Shown piece by piece: positions 25,329 to 32,513 of a DNA stretch of 35,861 nucleotides. The notes beneath the pieces were generated by a model. It was not told the origin of the DNA. It made no database searches and worked only from the letters and a program-made list of their open reading frames with translations. Source of the DNA: Betaproteobacteria bacterium (GTDB lineage: Bacteria > Pseudomonadota > Gammaproteobacteria > Burkholderiales > Burkholderiaceae_C); the NCBI GenBank assembly GCA_009925925.1, contig RFQA01000008.1, positions 1 through 35,861 on the forward strand, read 5' to 3'. The translations under genes were made by a program, and so were the position numbers. Each line of letters opens with the position of its first letter. Position 1 is the stretch's first letter.

Positions 25329-25706
25329 TTACTTCAGGTGCTTGCCGATCAAGCCAGCCAATTCAAACATGGTCACTTGGGCCTTGCCGAAGATTTCCTT
25401 CAGCTTGGCATCAGCATTGATGTTGCGCTTGTTGACTGCGTCTTGCAAGCCATTCTTTTTGATGTAAGCCCACAGCTTGCTCACGACTTCAGTGCGTGGC
25501 AGAGCAGCTGCACCCACCACAGCGGCCAGAGCGGCGCTAGGTGTCAAAGCCTTCATGAATGCCGCGTTTACGGTGCGCTTCTTGGCAGGAGCCTTCTTCG
25601 CAGCTACTTTCTTCGCAGGGGCTGCAGCTTTCTTGGCAGGAGCCGCGGCCTTCTTGGCGGGGGCTGCCTTAGCGGCTACTTTCTTTGGCCCCGGCCCATG
25701 CACCAT
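25329..25706 (-). CDS. SWIB/MDM2-domain protein with histone H1-like Lys-Ala-Pro-rich N-terminus
   Basis: A 125-residue basic protein. Residues ~8-44 are low-complexity APAKKAA-type repeats like bacterial histone H1 tails and should bind DNA without sequence preference. Residues ~51-125 are a SWIB domain (ALTPSAALAAVVG, ALPRTEVVSKLWAYIKKNGLQD, NINADAKLKEIFG, VTMFELAGLIGKHL). Small SWIB proteins occur in Chlamydia and many betaproteobacteria and are thought to act in nucleoid organisation or topology; the bacterial role is not well settled. The start is odd: MVHGPGPKK has a weak ribosome-binding site and lies against, or inside, the 5' end of the divergent RraA gene. The real N-terminus may differ or the region may have lost sequence. 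Confidence 0.88.
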   Translation of the reverse strand: MVHGPGPKKVAAKAAPAKKAAAPAKKAAAPAKKVAAKKAPAKKRTVNAAFMKALTPSAALAAVVGAAALPRTEVVSKLWAYIKKNGLQDAVNKRNINADAKLKEIFGKAQVTMFELAGLIGKHLK

Positions 25707-26215
25707 TTTCGACCTGTGATTTTTGCGATGTTCACAAGAACGATCAGAGCGGCGATTTCCGTGTTCTTCCGCCCGTATTCAAGGACTTCGGCGGATTGAA
25801 AACCTTCATGGGGCCGGTCTATACGGTTCAATGTTTTGAAGACAACACTTTCGTCAAGCAGGCGGTGGACTCGCAGGGCTGGATCGACACGCCCACCGGC
25901 CGGATTGCGCAGGTTCTGGTCGTGGACGGTGGTGCTTCTCTGCGCCGCGCGTTATTGGGGGGCAATCTGGCCGCAGCGGCAGCCCGCAATGGTTGGGCCG
26001 GCATAGTGATTGACGGCTGTGTTCGGGATCTGGCTGAGCTGGAGCAACAACAGGTGGGTATCCGTGCCTTGGCCCCCATGCCATTGCCCACCGAGAAACG
26101 TCAGCAGGGACTGGTGCAGCTGCCTGTACGTATTCAGGGTGTGTGGGTGCGCCCTGGTGATTGGCTCTATGCGGACCGCGACGGGGTGGTGGTCAGCAGC
26201 AAGCCATTAATGTGA
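25685..26215 (+). CDS. RraA-family protein (start uncertain)
   Basis: The protein matches RraA over its length: CDFCDVHKND, then VFKDFGG, TVQCFEDN, VLVVDGGASLRRALLGGNLA, GIVIDGCVRD and GDWLYADRDGVVVS. E. coli RraA inhibits RNase E; relatives with the Arg-Asp pair at GCVRD are Mg-dependent 4-hydroxy-4-methyl-2-oxoglutarate aldolases/oxaloacetate decarboxylases. E. coli RraA has Arg-Gln there, so this protein may be an enzyme. The homologous part begins around base 25709, but the only in-frame start upstream is a TTG at 25685 without a ribosome-binding site and overlapping the divergent SWIB gene. The next ATG (25808) would cut off about 25 conserved residues. The 3' end overlaps the convergent EamA gene by nine bases. 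Confidence 0.8.
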   Translation: MAPAHAPFSTCDFCDVHKNDQSGDFRVLPPVFKDFGGLKTFMGPVYTVQCFEDNTFVKQAVDSQGWIDTPTGRIAQVLVVDGGASLRRALLGGNLAAAAARNGWAGIVIDGCVRDLAELEQQQVGIRALAPMPLPTEKRQQGLVQLPVRIQGVWVRPGDWLYADRDGVVVSSKPLM

Positions 26216-27154
26216 ACCTGTGGTGTCCTTGCCAGGCAGGGTAGCCAGCACCACGCTGAGCAGCGCAATGCCAAAAGCAAGAAGCTGCAAGCCGCCTAAT
26301 GGCTCGCCCAAGACCACGACGCCTACAACGGCGGCAGAGATCGGCAACATCACGGTGAAAACACCGGCCCGGGATGCGGGTACGTTTTTGAGCCCGCTCA
26401 TCCACAGCCATACCGTCCACACGCTGGCGGCCAAGGCGTAAAACACCAGCAATAGCCACGACCCCGGGGATACGGCGGCGAAGTTGAACGACCACGCCAT
26501 ATAAAGGCCGAAGGGGGTCATCAGCGCAAAGCCCCACAAGTTGATCAAGGCGGTAATCCGTCGGGGGCTGAGGGCGCCCGTCAGCTTCTTGGCAATCACG
26601 GCATACGCAGCTTCGCACAACACGGCAGCAAAGACCAGCGCATTCCCGAGCAAAGGGCTATGCAAGGTCGAATGGGCCTCTGGCGCCGATGGAGTATGCG
26701 CGTCCAGCTCATTTTTTGATAGCGCAAGCAAACCGATGCCCAGCGCACTGCACACGACGGCAGCCCAGGTGCGGGTGTTGATTTTTTCCTTCAGGAATAC
26801 CCAGCTCATCAGCGCCACTACCGCCGGTATGGCCGCCATGATCACGCCGGCCGACACTGCCGTGGTCATGCTGACACCGAACAGCATGCAGATAGAGAAC
26901 AGGAAATTACCGAAGAAAGATTCGAGAAAAAGAAAATTCCGGGTGGCGGTTGACATGGGCAACTCATCCGCCGGGCGCTTGAGCCAATGCAGGGTGGCCA
27001 AGCCTCCGATGCCGAACCGCAGCCACGCCAACAAAAAAACCGGCAGCACCAGCACCAAGGGCTTGGACAGTGCCACATAGCTGCCCACCAGAGCCATGCT
27101 CATGGCCAGAAGGGCGTAAGAAAAGAGGCGGGGGCGGGCGTTGTTGGAATGCAT
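26207..27154 (-). CDS. EamA/DMT-family permease
   Basis: A 315-residue inner-membrane protein with about ten hydrophobic helices in two EamA repeats (first FSYALLAMSMALVGS to LGIGLLALSK; second from LGNALVFAAVLCEAAYA to LLAFGIALLSVVLATL). Typical marks are the PAVVALMSWVFLKEK and LPISAAVVGVVVLGEPLGG segments, each ending in Glu, at the fourth and ninth helices. Members export amino acids, metabolites or toxic compounds; the substrate here is unknown. It is divergent from the agmatinase-like gene and could export a related amine or amino acid, but nothing in the sequence shows this. The last codons overlap the convergent RraA gene. Confidence 0.9.
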   Translation of the reverse strand: MHSNNARPRLFSYALLAMSMALVGSYVALSKPLVLVLPVFLLAWLRFGIGGLATLHWLKRPADELPMSTATRNFLFLESFFGNFLFSICMLFGVSMTTAVSAGVIMAAIPAVVALMSWVFLKEKINTRTWAAVVCSALGIGLLALSKNELDAHTPSAPEAHSTLHSPLLGNALVFAAVLCEAAYAVIAKKLTGALSPRRITALINLWGFALMTPFGLYMAWSFNFAAVSPGSWLLLVFYALAASVWTVWLWMSGLKNVPASRAGVFTVMLPISAAVVGVVVLGEPLGGLQLLAFGIALLSVVLATLPGKDTTGSH

Positions 27155-27292
27155 GAGGTGGTTTGTCGCGCGGCGGAAGCCACAAAGTGCGGGAGCCTAC
27201 ACCAATCAGCGCGCGCGAAGTGGCACCAGTCCGCAAGAGGCGATCAGTTAACTTCGCTGTTCGATCGAATAACTCTTTCTTGGACAACGACC

Positions 27293-28216
27293 ATGGGTAT
27301 CGGCCAATTCGCTTACGCCAGCAACAGCAACCGTTTTCTCGCCAGCCAGGCCCTGGCCGGACAGGCCTACGCCCTGGCGGGTATTCCCTTTGACGGTGCA
27401 GTGACCAATCGGCCGGGCGCCCGCTTCGGCCCCCAGGAGATCCGTCGCGCGTCCTTGATGCTGTGTGACGGACTGCACCCCGTGTTTGAGGTGTCTCCAT
27501 TGGCTCATCTGGGTGATGCCGGTGATATGGCGCTGCCGAACGCCTCTCCACTAACGGTGGTGCGTGAAGCTATCGAGACACAAGCGGCGCTATTGATGGA
27601 CAAGCACCATTGCGTTTTTCTGGGGGGCGACCATTCGGTGACATTGCCTTTGTTGCGTGCACTCAAGCGCCGGCATGGCCAGGTGGCATTGATTCATTTC
27701 GATGCACATTGCGACACTTGGGAAGACCACTTTGGTGAACCCTCGGGTCACGGCACCTGGACGTATGAAGCCATTCAGGAAGGACTGGTCGTTCCTGAAA
27801 AAACAGTTCAAATCGGACTGCGCTCCAGTGGTGATCGCGCTGCCCGCGAATATGTGAAAGATCAAGGCGGTCTGATATTCACTGCACGAGATTTGCGTGG
27901 GCGGGATGGTGCAGGGTTAGCGGGTGTGATCACCCAGATTCGGGAGCGCTTGGGCGATACCCCTTGTTATCTGACTCTGGACATCGATTGCCTGGACCCT
28001 GCCTTTGCACCCGGGACCGGCACTCCAGAGCCGGGCGGAATGACCAGTTCCCAGGTGCTGACTCTGCTCGAAGAACTGGCCCCACTGCATTTCGTCGGGA
28101 TGGACTGTGTGGAGGTTGCACCCGCCTATGACCACGCCGAACTCACCAGCAACGCAGCTGCCACTTTCGTCTGGACCTATTTGAGCGGTCAAATCGCCAA
28201 AACCGCGAAGGCGTGA
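27293..28216 (+). CDS. speB: Agmatinase/ureohydrolase
   Basis: A 307-residue arginase-superfamily enzyme. The two-manganese centre is complete: His114 (GGDHSVTLP), Asp137, His139 and Asp141 (HFDAHCDTW), Asp230 and Asp232 (LDIDCLDPAFAPGTGTPEPGG). The likely reaction is agmatine to putrescine plus urea, which suits the polyamine genes that follow; guanidinobutyrase or another guanidino-acid hydrolase remains possible since the family differs in a few pocket residues. I chose the ATG at 27293 (MGIGQFAYAS), which aligns with the family; the in-frame extension upstream is antisense to the EamA gene. An oxidase gene follows 11 bases later. Confidence 0.92.
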   Translation: MGIGQFAYASNSNRFLASQALAGQAYALAGIPFDGAVTNRPGARFGPQEIRRASLMLCDGLHPVFEVSPLAHLGDAGDMALPNASPLTVVREAIETQAALLMDKHHCVFLGGDHSVTLPLLRALKRRHGQVALIHFDAHCDTWEDHFGEPSGHGTWTYEAIQEGLVVPEKTVQIGLRSSGDRAAREYVKDQGGLIFTARDLRGRDGAGLAGVITQIRERLGDTPCYLTLDIDCLDPAFAPGTGTPEPGGMTSSQVLTLLEELAPLHFVGMDCVEVAPAYDHAELTSNAAATFVWTYLSGQIAKTAKA

Positions 28217-28227
28217 GGTCGAGCACC

Positions 28228-29532
28228 ATGTCCTTGCTTCAGTCCGACACCCAGCTCAACCGCCAAAGTTACTACGAAGCCAGTGTGCAGCGGCCGCAGC
28301 CCTGTGCGCCCTTGCAGGGCGACGTGACCGTAGATGTAGTCGTGGTCGGGGGCGGTTTTGCGGGCTTGTGTGCCGCCCTGGACTTGCGGGCATCGGGCTA
28401 CACAGTGGCCCTGCTGGAGGCCGACCGCATTTGCAGTGGCGCTTCGGGTCGCAATGGCGGGCAGTTCATCGTCGGGCTGGCCAGCGGACAGGGGCCTTAC
28501 GAGGAGCAGGCCGGTGCATCGGTGGCGAGGCAGGTCTGGGACATGTCGCTGGAGGCGGTTGCATTGTTGCAAGAGCGCGTAGCCCAGCATGGCATTGAAT
28601 GCGATTTGGTCAAAGGCTACCTGACAGTGGCCGACAGCCCGCGCAAAGCGAAAGCTCTACATGCAGATGCGGAGACGCTGGAACGCGACTACGGATTCGC
28701 GACCGAGTGGCTGACCGGTGACGCACTTGAGCAGCACATTCGCAGCCCTCGATATTGCGCCGCAACGTGGGAAGGGCAGTCAGGACATTTGCATCCCTTG
28801 AAATACGGTTTGGGATTGGCACGTGCTGCTCTGGCCGCAGGCGTCCGGATGTTTGAATCCTCAGCAGTGACCGGGTTGCACAGAGGCCCCACGGTTCGGG
28901 CGTTGACTGCAGGCGGTTCTGTAAGTGCCAAGTTTGCGGTACTGGCCGGTAACTGTGCCTTGCCGGAATTCGCCCCTGATGTGGCTCCGGAAATCAGTGC
29001 ACGCATCATGCCCGTCGGCACTTACATCATCGGCACAGAGCCTTTGGATAAAACTACCGCTCGTGCCTTGCTGCCCGGCAATGCCGCTGTCTGCGACAAC
29101 AATTTTGCGGTTGACTATTTCCGTTTCAGTGCAGACCACCGCATGCTGTTCGGTGGCGGAGTGAGCTACTCCACAGCAACCCCCGCCAATCTCAAAGCAA
29201 AAATGGCCAAGCGCATGGCAGCTGCTTTTCCGGAACTGAAAGACGTTGCCGTGGACTACGTGTGGGGCGGTTTCGTCGACATCAGCATGAGCAGAGCACC
29301 GGATTTCGGCCGGTTGGATTCCAACATCTACTACCTGCAGGGATTCAGCGGCCATGGGGTCGCGCTCACGGGTCTGGCGGGCCGCTTAGTGGCACAAGCA
29401 ATCGACGGTCAGGCAAAGCGCTTGGATTTGTTTGCCCGCATCCAGCACCGTCGCTTCCCCGGCGGGCGTTTGCTGCGCATGCCCAGCTTGGTGCTGGGTA
29501 TGGCGTATCACCAGCTCAAAGACCTTCTATAG
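28228..29532 (+). CDS. puuB: FAD-dependent oxidoreductase, gamma-glutamylputrescine oxidase-like
   Basis: A 434-residue DAO/glycine-oxidase-fold flavoenzyme. The FAD motif VVVVGGGFAGLCAALDL lies at ~42-58; CSGASGRNGGQFIVGL is the conserved segment of OrdL/PuuB-type oxidases; VDYVWGGFVDISMSRAPDFGRL and YYLQGFSGHGVALTGLAG near the end complete the match. PuuB oxidises gamma-glutamylputrescine to the aldehyde with release of H2O2 and NH3. The nearby PuuA-like ligase makes the matching substrate, which supports the call. It starts 11 bases after speB and its 3' end overlaps the convergent MocR-type gene by 17 bases. Confidence 0.85.
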   Translation: MSLLQSDTQLNRQSYYEASVQRPQPCAPLQGDVTVDVVVVGGGFAGLCAALDLRASGYTVALLEADRICSGASGRNGGQFIVGLASGQGPYEEQAGASVARQVWDMSLEAVALLQERVAQHGIECDLVKGYLTVADSPRKAKALHADAETLERDYGFATEWLTGDALEQHIRSPRYCAATWEGQSGHLHPLKYGLGLARAALAAGVRMFESSAVTGLHRGPTVRALTAGGSVSAKFAVLAGNCALPEFAPDVAPEISARIMPVGTYIIGTEPLDKTTARALLPGNAAVCDNNFAVDYFRFSADHRMLFGGGVSYSTATPANLKAKMAKRMAAAFPELKDVAVDYVWGGFVDISMSRAPDFGRLDSNIYYLQGFSGHGVALTGLAGRLVAQAIDGQAKRLDLFARIQHRRFPGGRLLRMPSLVLGMAYHQLKDLL

Positions 29533-30949
29533 CGTTGGAGACCAGTCGCGCCAACACGGGACCCCAATGGGCGATGTCATCCAGTGTGGCGTAGCCGTAG
29601 CCGATGACCAGCCCCTTGGCGTCTTTGCGCTGCAGGCAATAAGCAGATAGCGGTCGCACCACCATCCCCGCCTGGCGGATGCGTCGTGCGAGGGCTTCAT
29701 CGTCCACTTCTGTTGGCAGTTGCAGGCAAAGATGCAGGCCTTGCTCAGCACCGCTGATGCTTGCGCGGGTGCCCAACACCGGTTGCAACGCATCCAGCAG
29801 GCATTTGCGCCGCTGGGCGTAGCTTTGGCGGGCTTTGCGCAGTGCCGCGGCGAAGTGCCCCAGCTCGATGAACTCTGCCAGGGCCGCTTGCAAAGGGAGT
29901 TGTCCCGGCCGGTTCAGGTCATAGTGCGCTTGTTTGAATGCAGCAGCCAGACTCTTGGGTACGACGAGGTAGCCCAGCTTCAAGCCCGGATACAGCACTT
30001 TGGAAAATGACCCGAGGTACAAAACCCTGCTGTCCGTATCCAACCCTGCCAGCGACGATAGGGGCGGGCCGCTGAAACGGAACTCGCTGTCGTAGTCATC
30101 CTCCAGAATCCACGCGTTGTGCTGTTGCCCCAGCGCCAACAGCTGCTGGCGCCTTGCCAGGGACATGACAGCACCCGTGGGATATTGGTGAGAAGGGGTT
30201 GTGTAAATCAGCCGCGGCGGGTGCTTTTCATCGACGGCAGAAGGCGCCATGCCCTGGGGGTCCACCGCCACAGCATGGAGCTTCAAGCCTGCTGCAGTAA
30301 ATGCCTTGACAGCGCCCCAGTAGGCAGGGTCTTCCATCCAGACCGTATCGCCATAGTCTGCCAACATGTGCGCGCAAAGGTCCAGCGATTGTTGGGTACC
30401 GTTGGTAATGATGACTTGTTCTACTTCCACCGGAACACTGCGAGAGACCCGCAGGTAATCCGCGACTGCACGGCGCAAGGGGGTGTGGCCCCCGCCGTAG
30501 GAATAGTCCAGCATGTCCGGGTAGGTCATGCGCCAGTGTTTGTTCTGGAGGCGCTGCCACAGGGAGACCGGGAAGGCGCTGAAATCCGCAACGCCGGGGG
30601 TGAACGGTTGGACCTCCAATTGCGCAGATGTGAACTGGGTGGAAACGGCCACACCCCGGTTAGATAGTCCCGTGTGGGTGTGTGCCCGTGCCGGTCGAAG
30701 TCGTGTGATGGGGCGCGTTTGGTCATTGACGTAGGTGCCGCTGCCTACACGGCTGACCAGATAGCCCTCCGTCACCAACTGGTTGACGGCGGCCACCACC
30801 GTGTTCCGGGAGAGGTCCAGATCTTGAGTGAGTTCCCGGCTGGATGGAAGCTTATCGCCGGCATGGAGCTTGCCTTCGAGGATGGCACGGCGCATGGCCT
30901 CGTACAGCTGGCGGTGCAGGGGCATGCCTTTGTCAGCCAGCTGGTGCAT
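29516..30949 (-). CDS. MocR-type regulator (GntR winged helix fused to aminotransferase fold)
   Basis: A 477-residue protein from the ATG at 30949; a TTG at 30976 would add nine residues. Residues ~10-75 are a GntR winged helix (PLHRQLYEAMRRAILEGKL, LPSSRELTQDLDLSRNTV, EGYLVSRVGSGTYV). The rest is a class-I aminotransferase fold with TNGTQQSLDL, the DYGDTVWMEDPAYWG segment, DDYDSEFR and the PLP lysine 317 in GSFSKVLYPGLKLGY. MocR/GabR proteins use PLP and an amine or amino acid as the signal. Lying between puuB and the divergent puuA-like gene, it probably senses a polyamine or GABA and controls both sides. Two 14-base direct repeats between it and puuA are candidate binding sites. Confidence 0.93.
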   Translation of the reverse strand: MHQLADKGMPLHRQLYEAMRRAILEGKLHAGDKLPSSRELTQDLDLSRNTVVAAVNQLVTEGYLVSRVGSGTYVNDQTRPITRLRPARAHTHTGLSNRGVAVSTQFTSAQLEVQPFTPGVADFSAFPVSLWQRLQNKHWRMTYPDMLDYSYGGGHTPLRRAVADYLRVSRSVPVEVEQVIITNGTQQSLDLCAHMLADYGDTVWMEDPAYWGAVKAFTAAGLKLHAVAVDPQGMAPSAVDEKHPPRLIYTTPSHQYPTGAVMSLARRQQLLALGQQHNAWILEDDYDSEFRFSGPPLSSLAGLDTDSRVLYLGSFSKVLYPGLKLGYLVVPKSLAAAFKQAHYDLNRPGQLPLQAALAEFIELGHFAAALRKARQSYAQRRKCLLDALQPVLGTRASISGAEQGLHLCLQLPTEVDDEALARRIRQAGMVVRPLSAYCLQRKDAKGLVIGYGYATLDDIAHWGPVLARLVSNAIEGL

Positions 30950-30990
30950 TTCACTCAGGATAAGTTCTGACAGCAATTCGGTTTTGTCCG

Positions 30991-31027
30991 GTTAAAGTGG
31001 CACCATGGAGGCCGTTTAAATGGCTCC
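30991..31027 (+). promoter_or_regulatory. Candidate MocR operator: 14-base direct repeats
   Basis: GTTAAAGTGGCACC (30991-31004) and GTTTAAATGGCTCC (31014-31027) match at 11 of 14 positions. They are in the same orientation with starts 23 bases apart, about two turns of the helix. MocR-family regulators bind paired direct repeats in the divergent space beside their own gene, which is where these lie. The remaining ~90 bases to puuA show no promoter I can defend. Confidence 0.5.
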
Positions 31028-31117
31028 GGTTTGAAGCCAATTCTGCACCAGAATGAATTTGTTGCAAGCGTTGTGCCAAGGACTTTCAAGGCCGACAACG
31101 TTTCAAGGAGATGAAAA

Positions 31118-32485
31118 ATGACTGAAAACAAAACGATGAATTTCAACGATCTGGAGCAATGGCTCAACGAGCGGCGCGTCACCGAAGTCGAATGTCTGGT
31201 GCCTGACTTGACGGGTGTGGCTCGCGGGAAAATTTTGCCCCGTGCCAAGTTCACAGAAGACCGCGGAATGCGTTTGCCCCAAGCCATTGTGGCCATGGGC
31301 GTGACGGGTGAGTTCCCCGAAAGCGGCCCCTACTATGACGTGATCGACCCCACCGACAAAGACATGCAATTGCGGCCGGACCCCTCGTCCGTGCGCATCG
31401 TCCCGTGGGCGGCTGACCCCACAGCCCAGGTGATTCACGACTGCTTTGACCACGAAGGCAAGTTGGTGCCTTTCGCCCCCCGAAGCGTCCTGCGCCGCGT
31501 GTGCGATCTTTACGAGGCCGAAGGGTTGCAACCCATCGTGGCACCTGAGCTGGAGTTTTACCTGACAGCACGCAACACCGATCCCAACACCTTGCTACGG
31601 GCGCCTGTAGGTCGTAGCGGCCGCGCTGAAACCTCCCGCCAGGCATACAGCATTGATGCAGTAAACGAGTTCGATCCCTTGTTCGAAGAGATCTACGAAT
31701 ATTCCGACAAGATGGAGCTGAACGTCGACACCTTGATCCACGAAGTGGGGGCAGGGCAGATGGAGATCAACTTCTTCCACAACAAGCCCCTGGGCCTGGC
31801 GGATGAAGTTTTCTTCTTCAAGCGGACAGTCCGTGAAGCAGCCATGCGCCACGACATGTATGCCACGTTCATGGCCAAGCCGATTGCCGGCGAGCCCGGT
31901 AGTGCCATGCATGTACACCAAAGCCTGGTGGATATTGCCTCCGGCAAGAACGTGTTCAGCAATGAGGACGGCACGCCGTCCGAAGCATTCATGCATTACA
32001 TCGGCGGCTTGCAGCGCTATATCCCTGCAGCCATGGTGCTGGTAGCGCCCTACGTCAACAGCTACCGCCGTCTTTCCCGCAACACGGCGGCGCCTATCAA
32101 CATCGAGTGGGGCTATGACAACCGCACGGTGGGTATCCGTTCACCGATTTCTTCACCCGCGGCCCGCCGTGTGGAAAACCGGGTGATCGGTGCTGATGCC
32201 AACCCTTACGTGGCCATGGCCATGACGCTGGCTTGCGGATACCTGGGGCTCAAAAACAAGATCAAGCCCAAGCCCGAAATGCGGGGTGATGCGTACCTGT
32301 CCCCTTATGCCTTGCCGCGTAGCCTGGGCGAAGCGCTGGACTGGCTGCGCAAGGAGTCCGATCTTCACGAGGTGCTGGGCAAAGAGTTCATTACGGTCTA
32401 CTCCGAAATCAAGGAGCTGGAGTTTGATGAGTTCATGAAAGTCATCTCTCCGTGGGAACGTGAGCACCTCTTGCTCCACGTCTAA
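31118..32485 (+). CDS. puuA: Glutamine synthetase-family ligase, gamma-glutamylpolyamine synthetase-like
   Basis: A 455-residue protein with AAGGAGATG just before the start. It has the beta-grasp N-terminal domain (VECLVPDLTGVARGKILPRAKF) and the GS catalytic domain: APELEFYL, GAGQMEINF, GSAMHVHQSL with the metal and glutamate histidines, the NSYRRLSRNTAAPINIEWG segment and EFDPLFEEI. The adenylylation tyrosine motif of GlnA is not evident, and the ARGK motif with the Arg-rich N-terminus is typical of the PuuA/GlnA3 side of the family. The likely reaction is ATP-dependent joining of glutamate to putrescine or another polyamine. The transaminase gene follows 28 bases later. A different amine substrate cannot be ruled out. 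Confidence 0.88.
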   Translation: MTENKTMNFNDLEQWLNERRVTEVECLVPDLTGVARGKILPRAKFTEDRGMRLPQAIVAMGVTGEFPESGPYYDVIDPTDKDMQLRPDPSSVRIVPWAADPTAQVIHDCFDHEGKLVPFAPRSVLRRVCDLYEAEGLQPIVAPELEFYLTARNTDPNTLLRAPVGRSGRAETSRQAYSIDAVNEFDPLFEEIYEYSDKMELNVDTLIHEVGAGQMEINFFHNKPLGLADEVFFFKRTVREAAMRHDMYATFMAKPIAGEPGSAMHVHQSLVDIASGKNVFSNEDGTPSEAFMHYIGGLQRYIPAAMVLVAPYVNSYRRLSRNTAAPINIEWGYDNRTVGIRSPISSPAARRVENRVIGADANPYVAMAMTLACGYLGLKNKIKPKPEMRGDAYLSPYALPRSLGEALDWLRKESDLHEVLGKEFITVYSEIKELEFDEFMKVISPWEREHLLLHV

Positions 32486-32513
32486 ATTTGTTTTGCTTAT
32501 TCACGAGCCTGCC

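Noticed and set aside
25590-25700. Short tandem repeats resembling an array
   Set aside because: They encode the APAKKAA-type tract of the SWIB protein; there are no spacers, so it is not a CRISPR.
25685-25710. Single-base error as the cause of the odd RraA start
   Set aside because: Adding one base would put an ATG in frame for RraA but would destroy the SWIB start on the other strand, so a simple one-base fix does not satisfy both genes.
26705-26750. Possible fifth hairpin repeat inside the EamA gene
   Set aside because: The first ~17 bases look like the repeat (GATAGC after a T-run), but the second arm does not match and the stretch codes for a plausible helix end.
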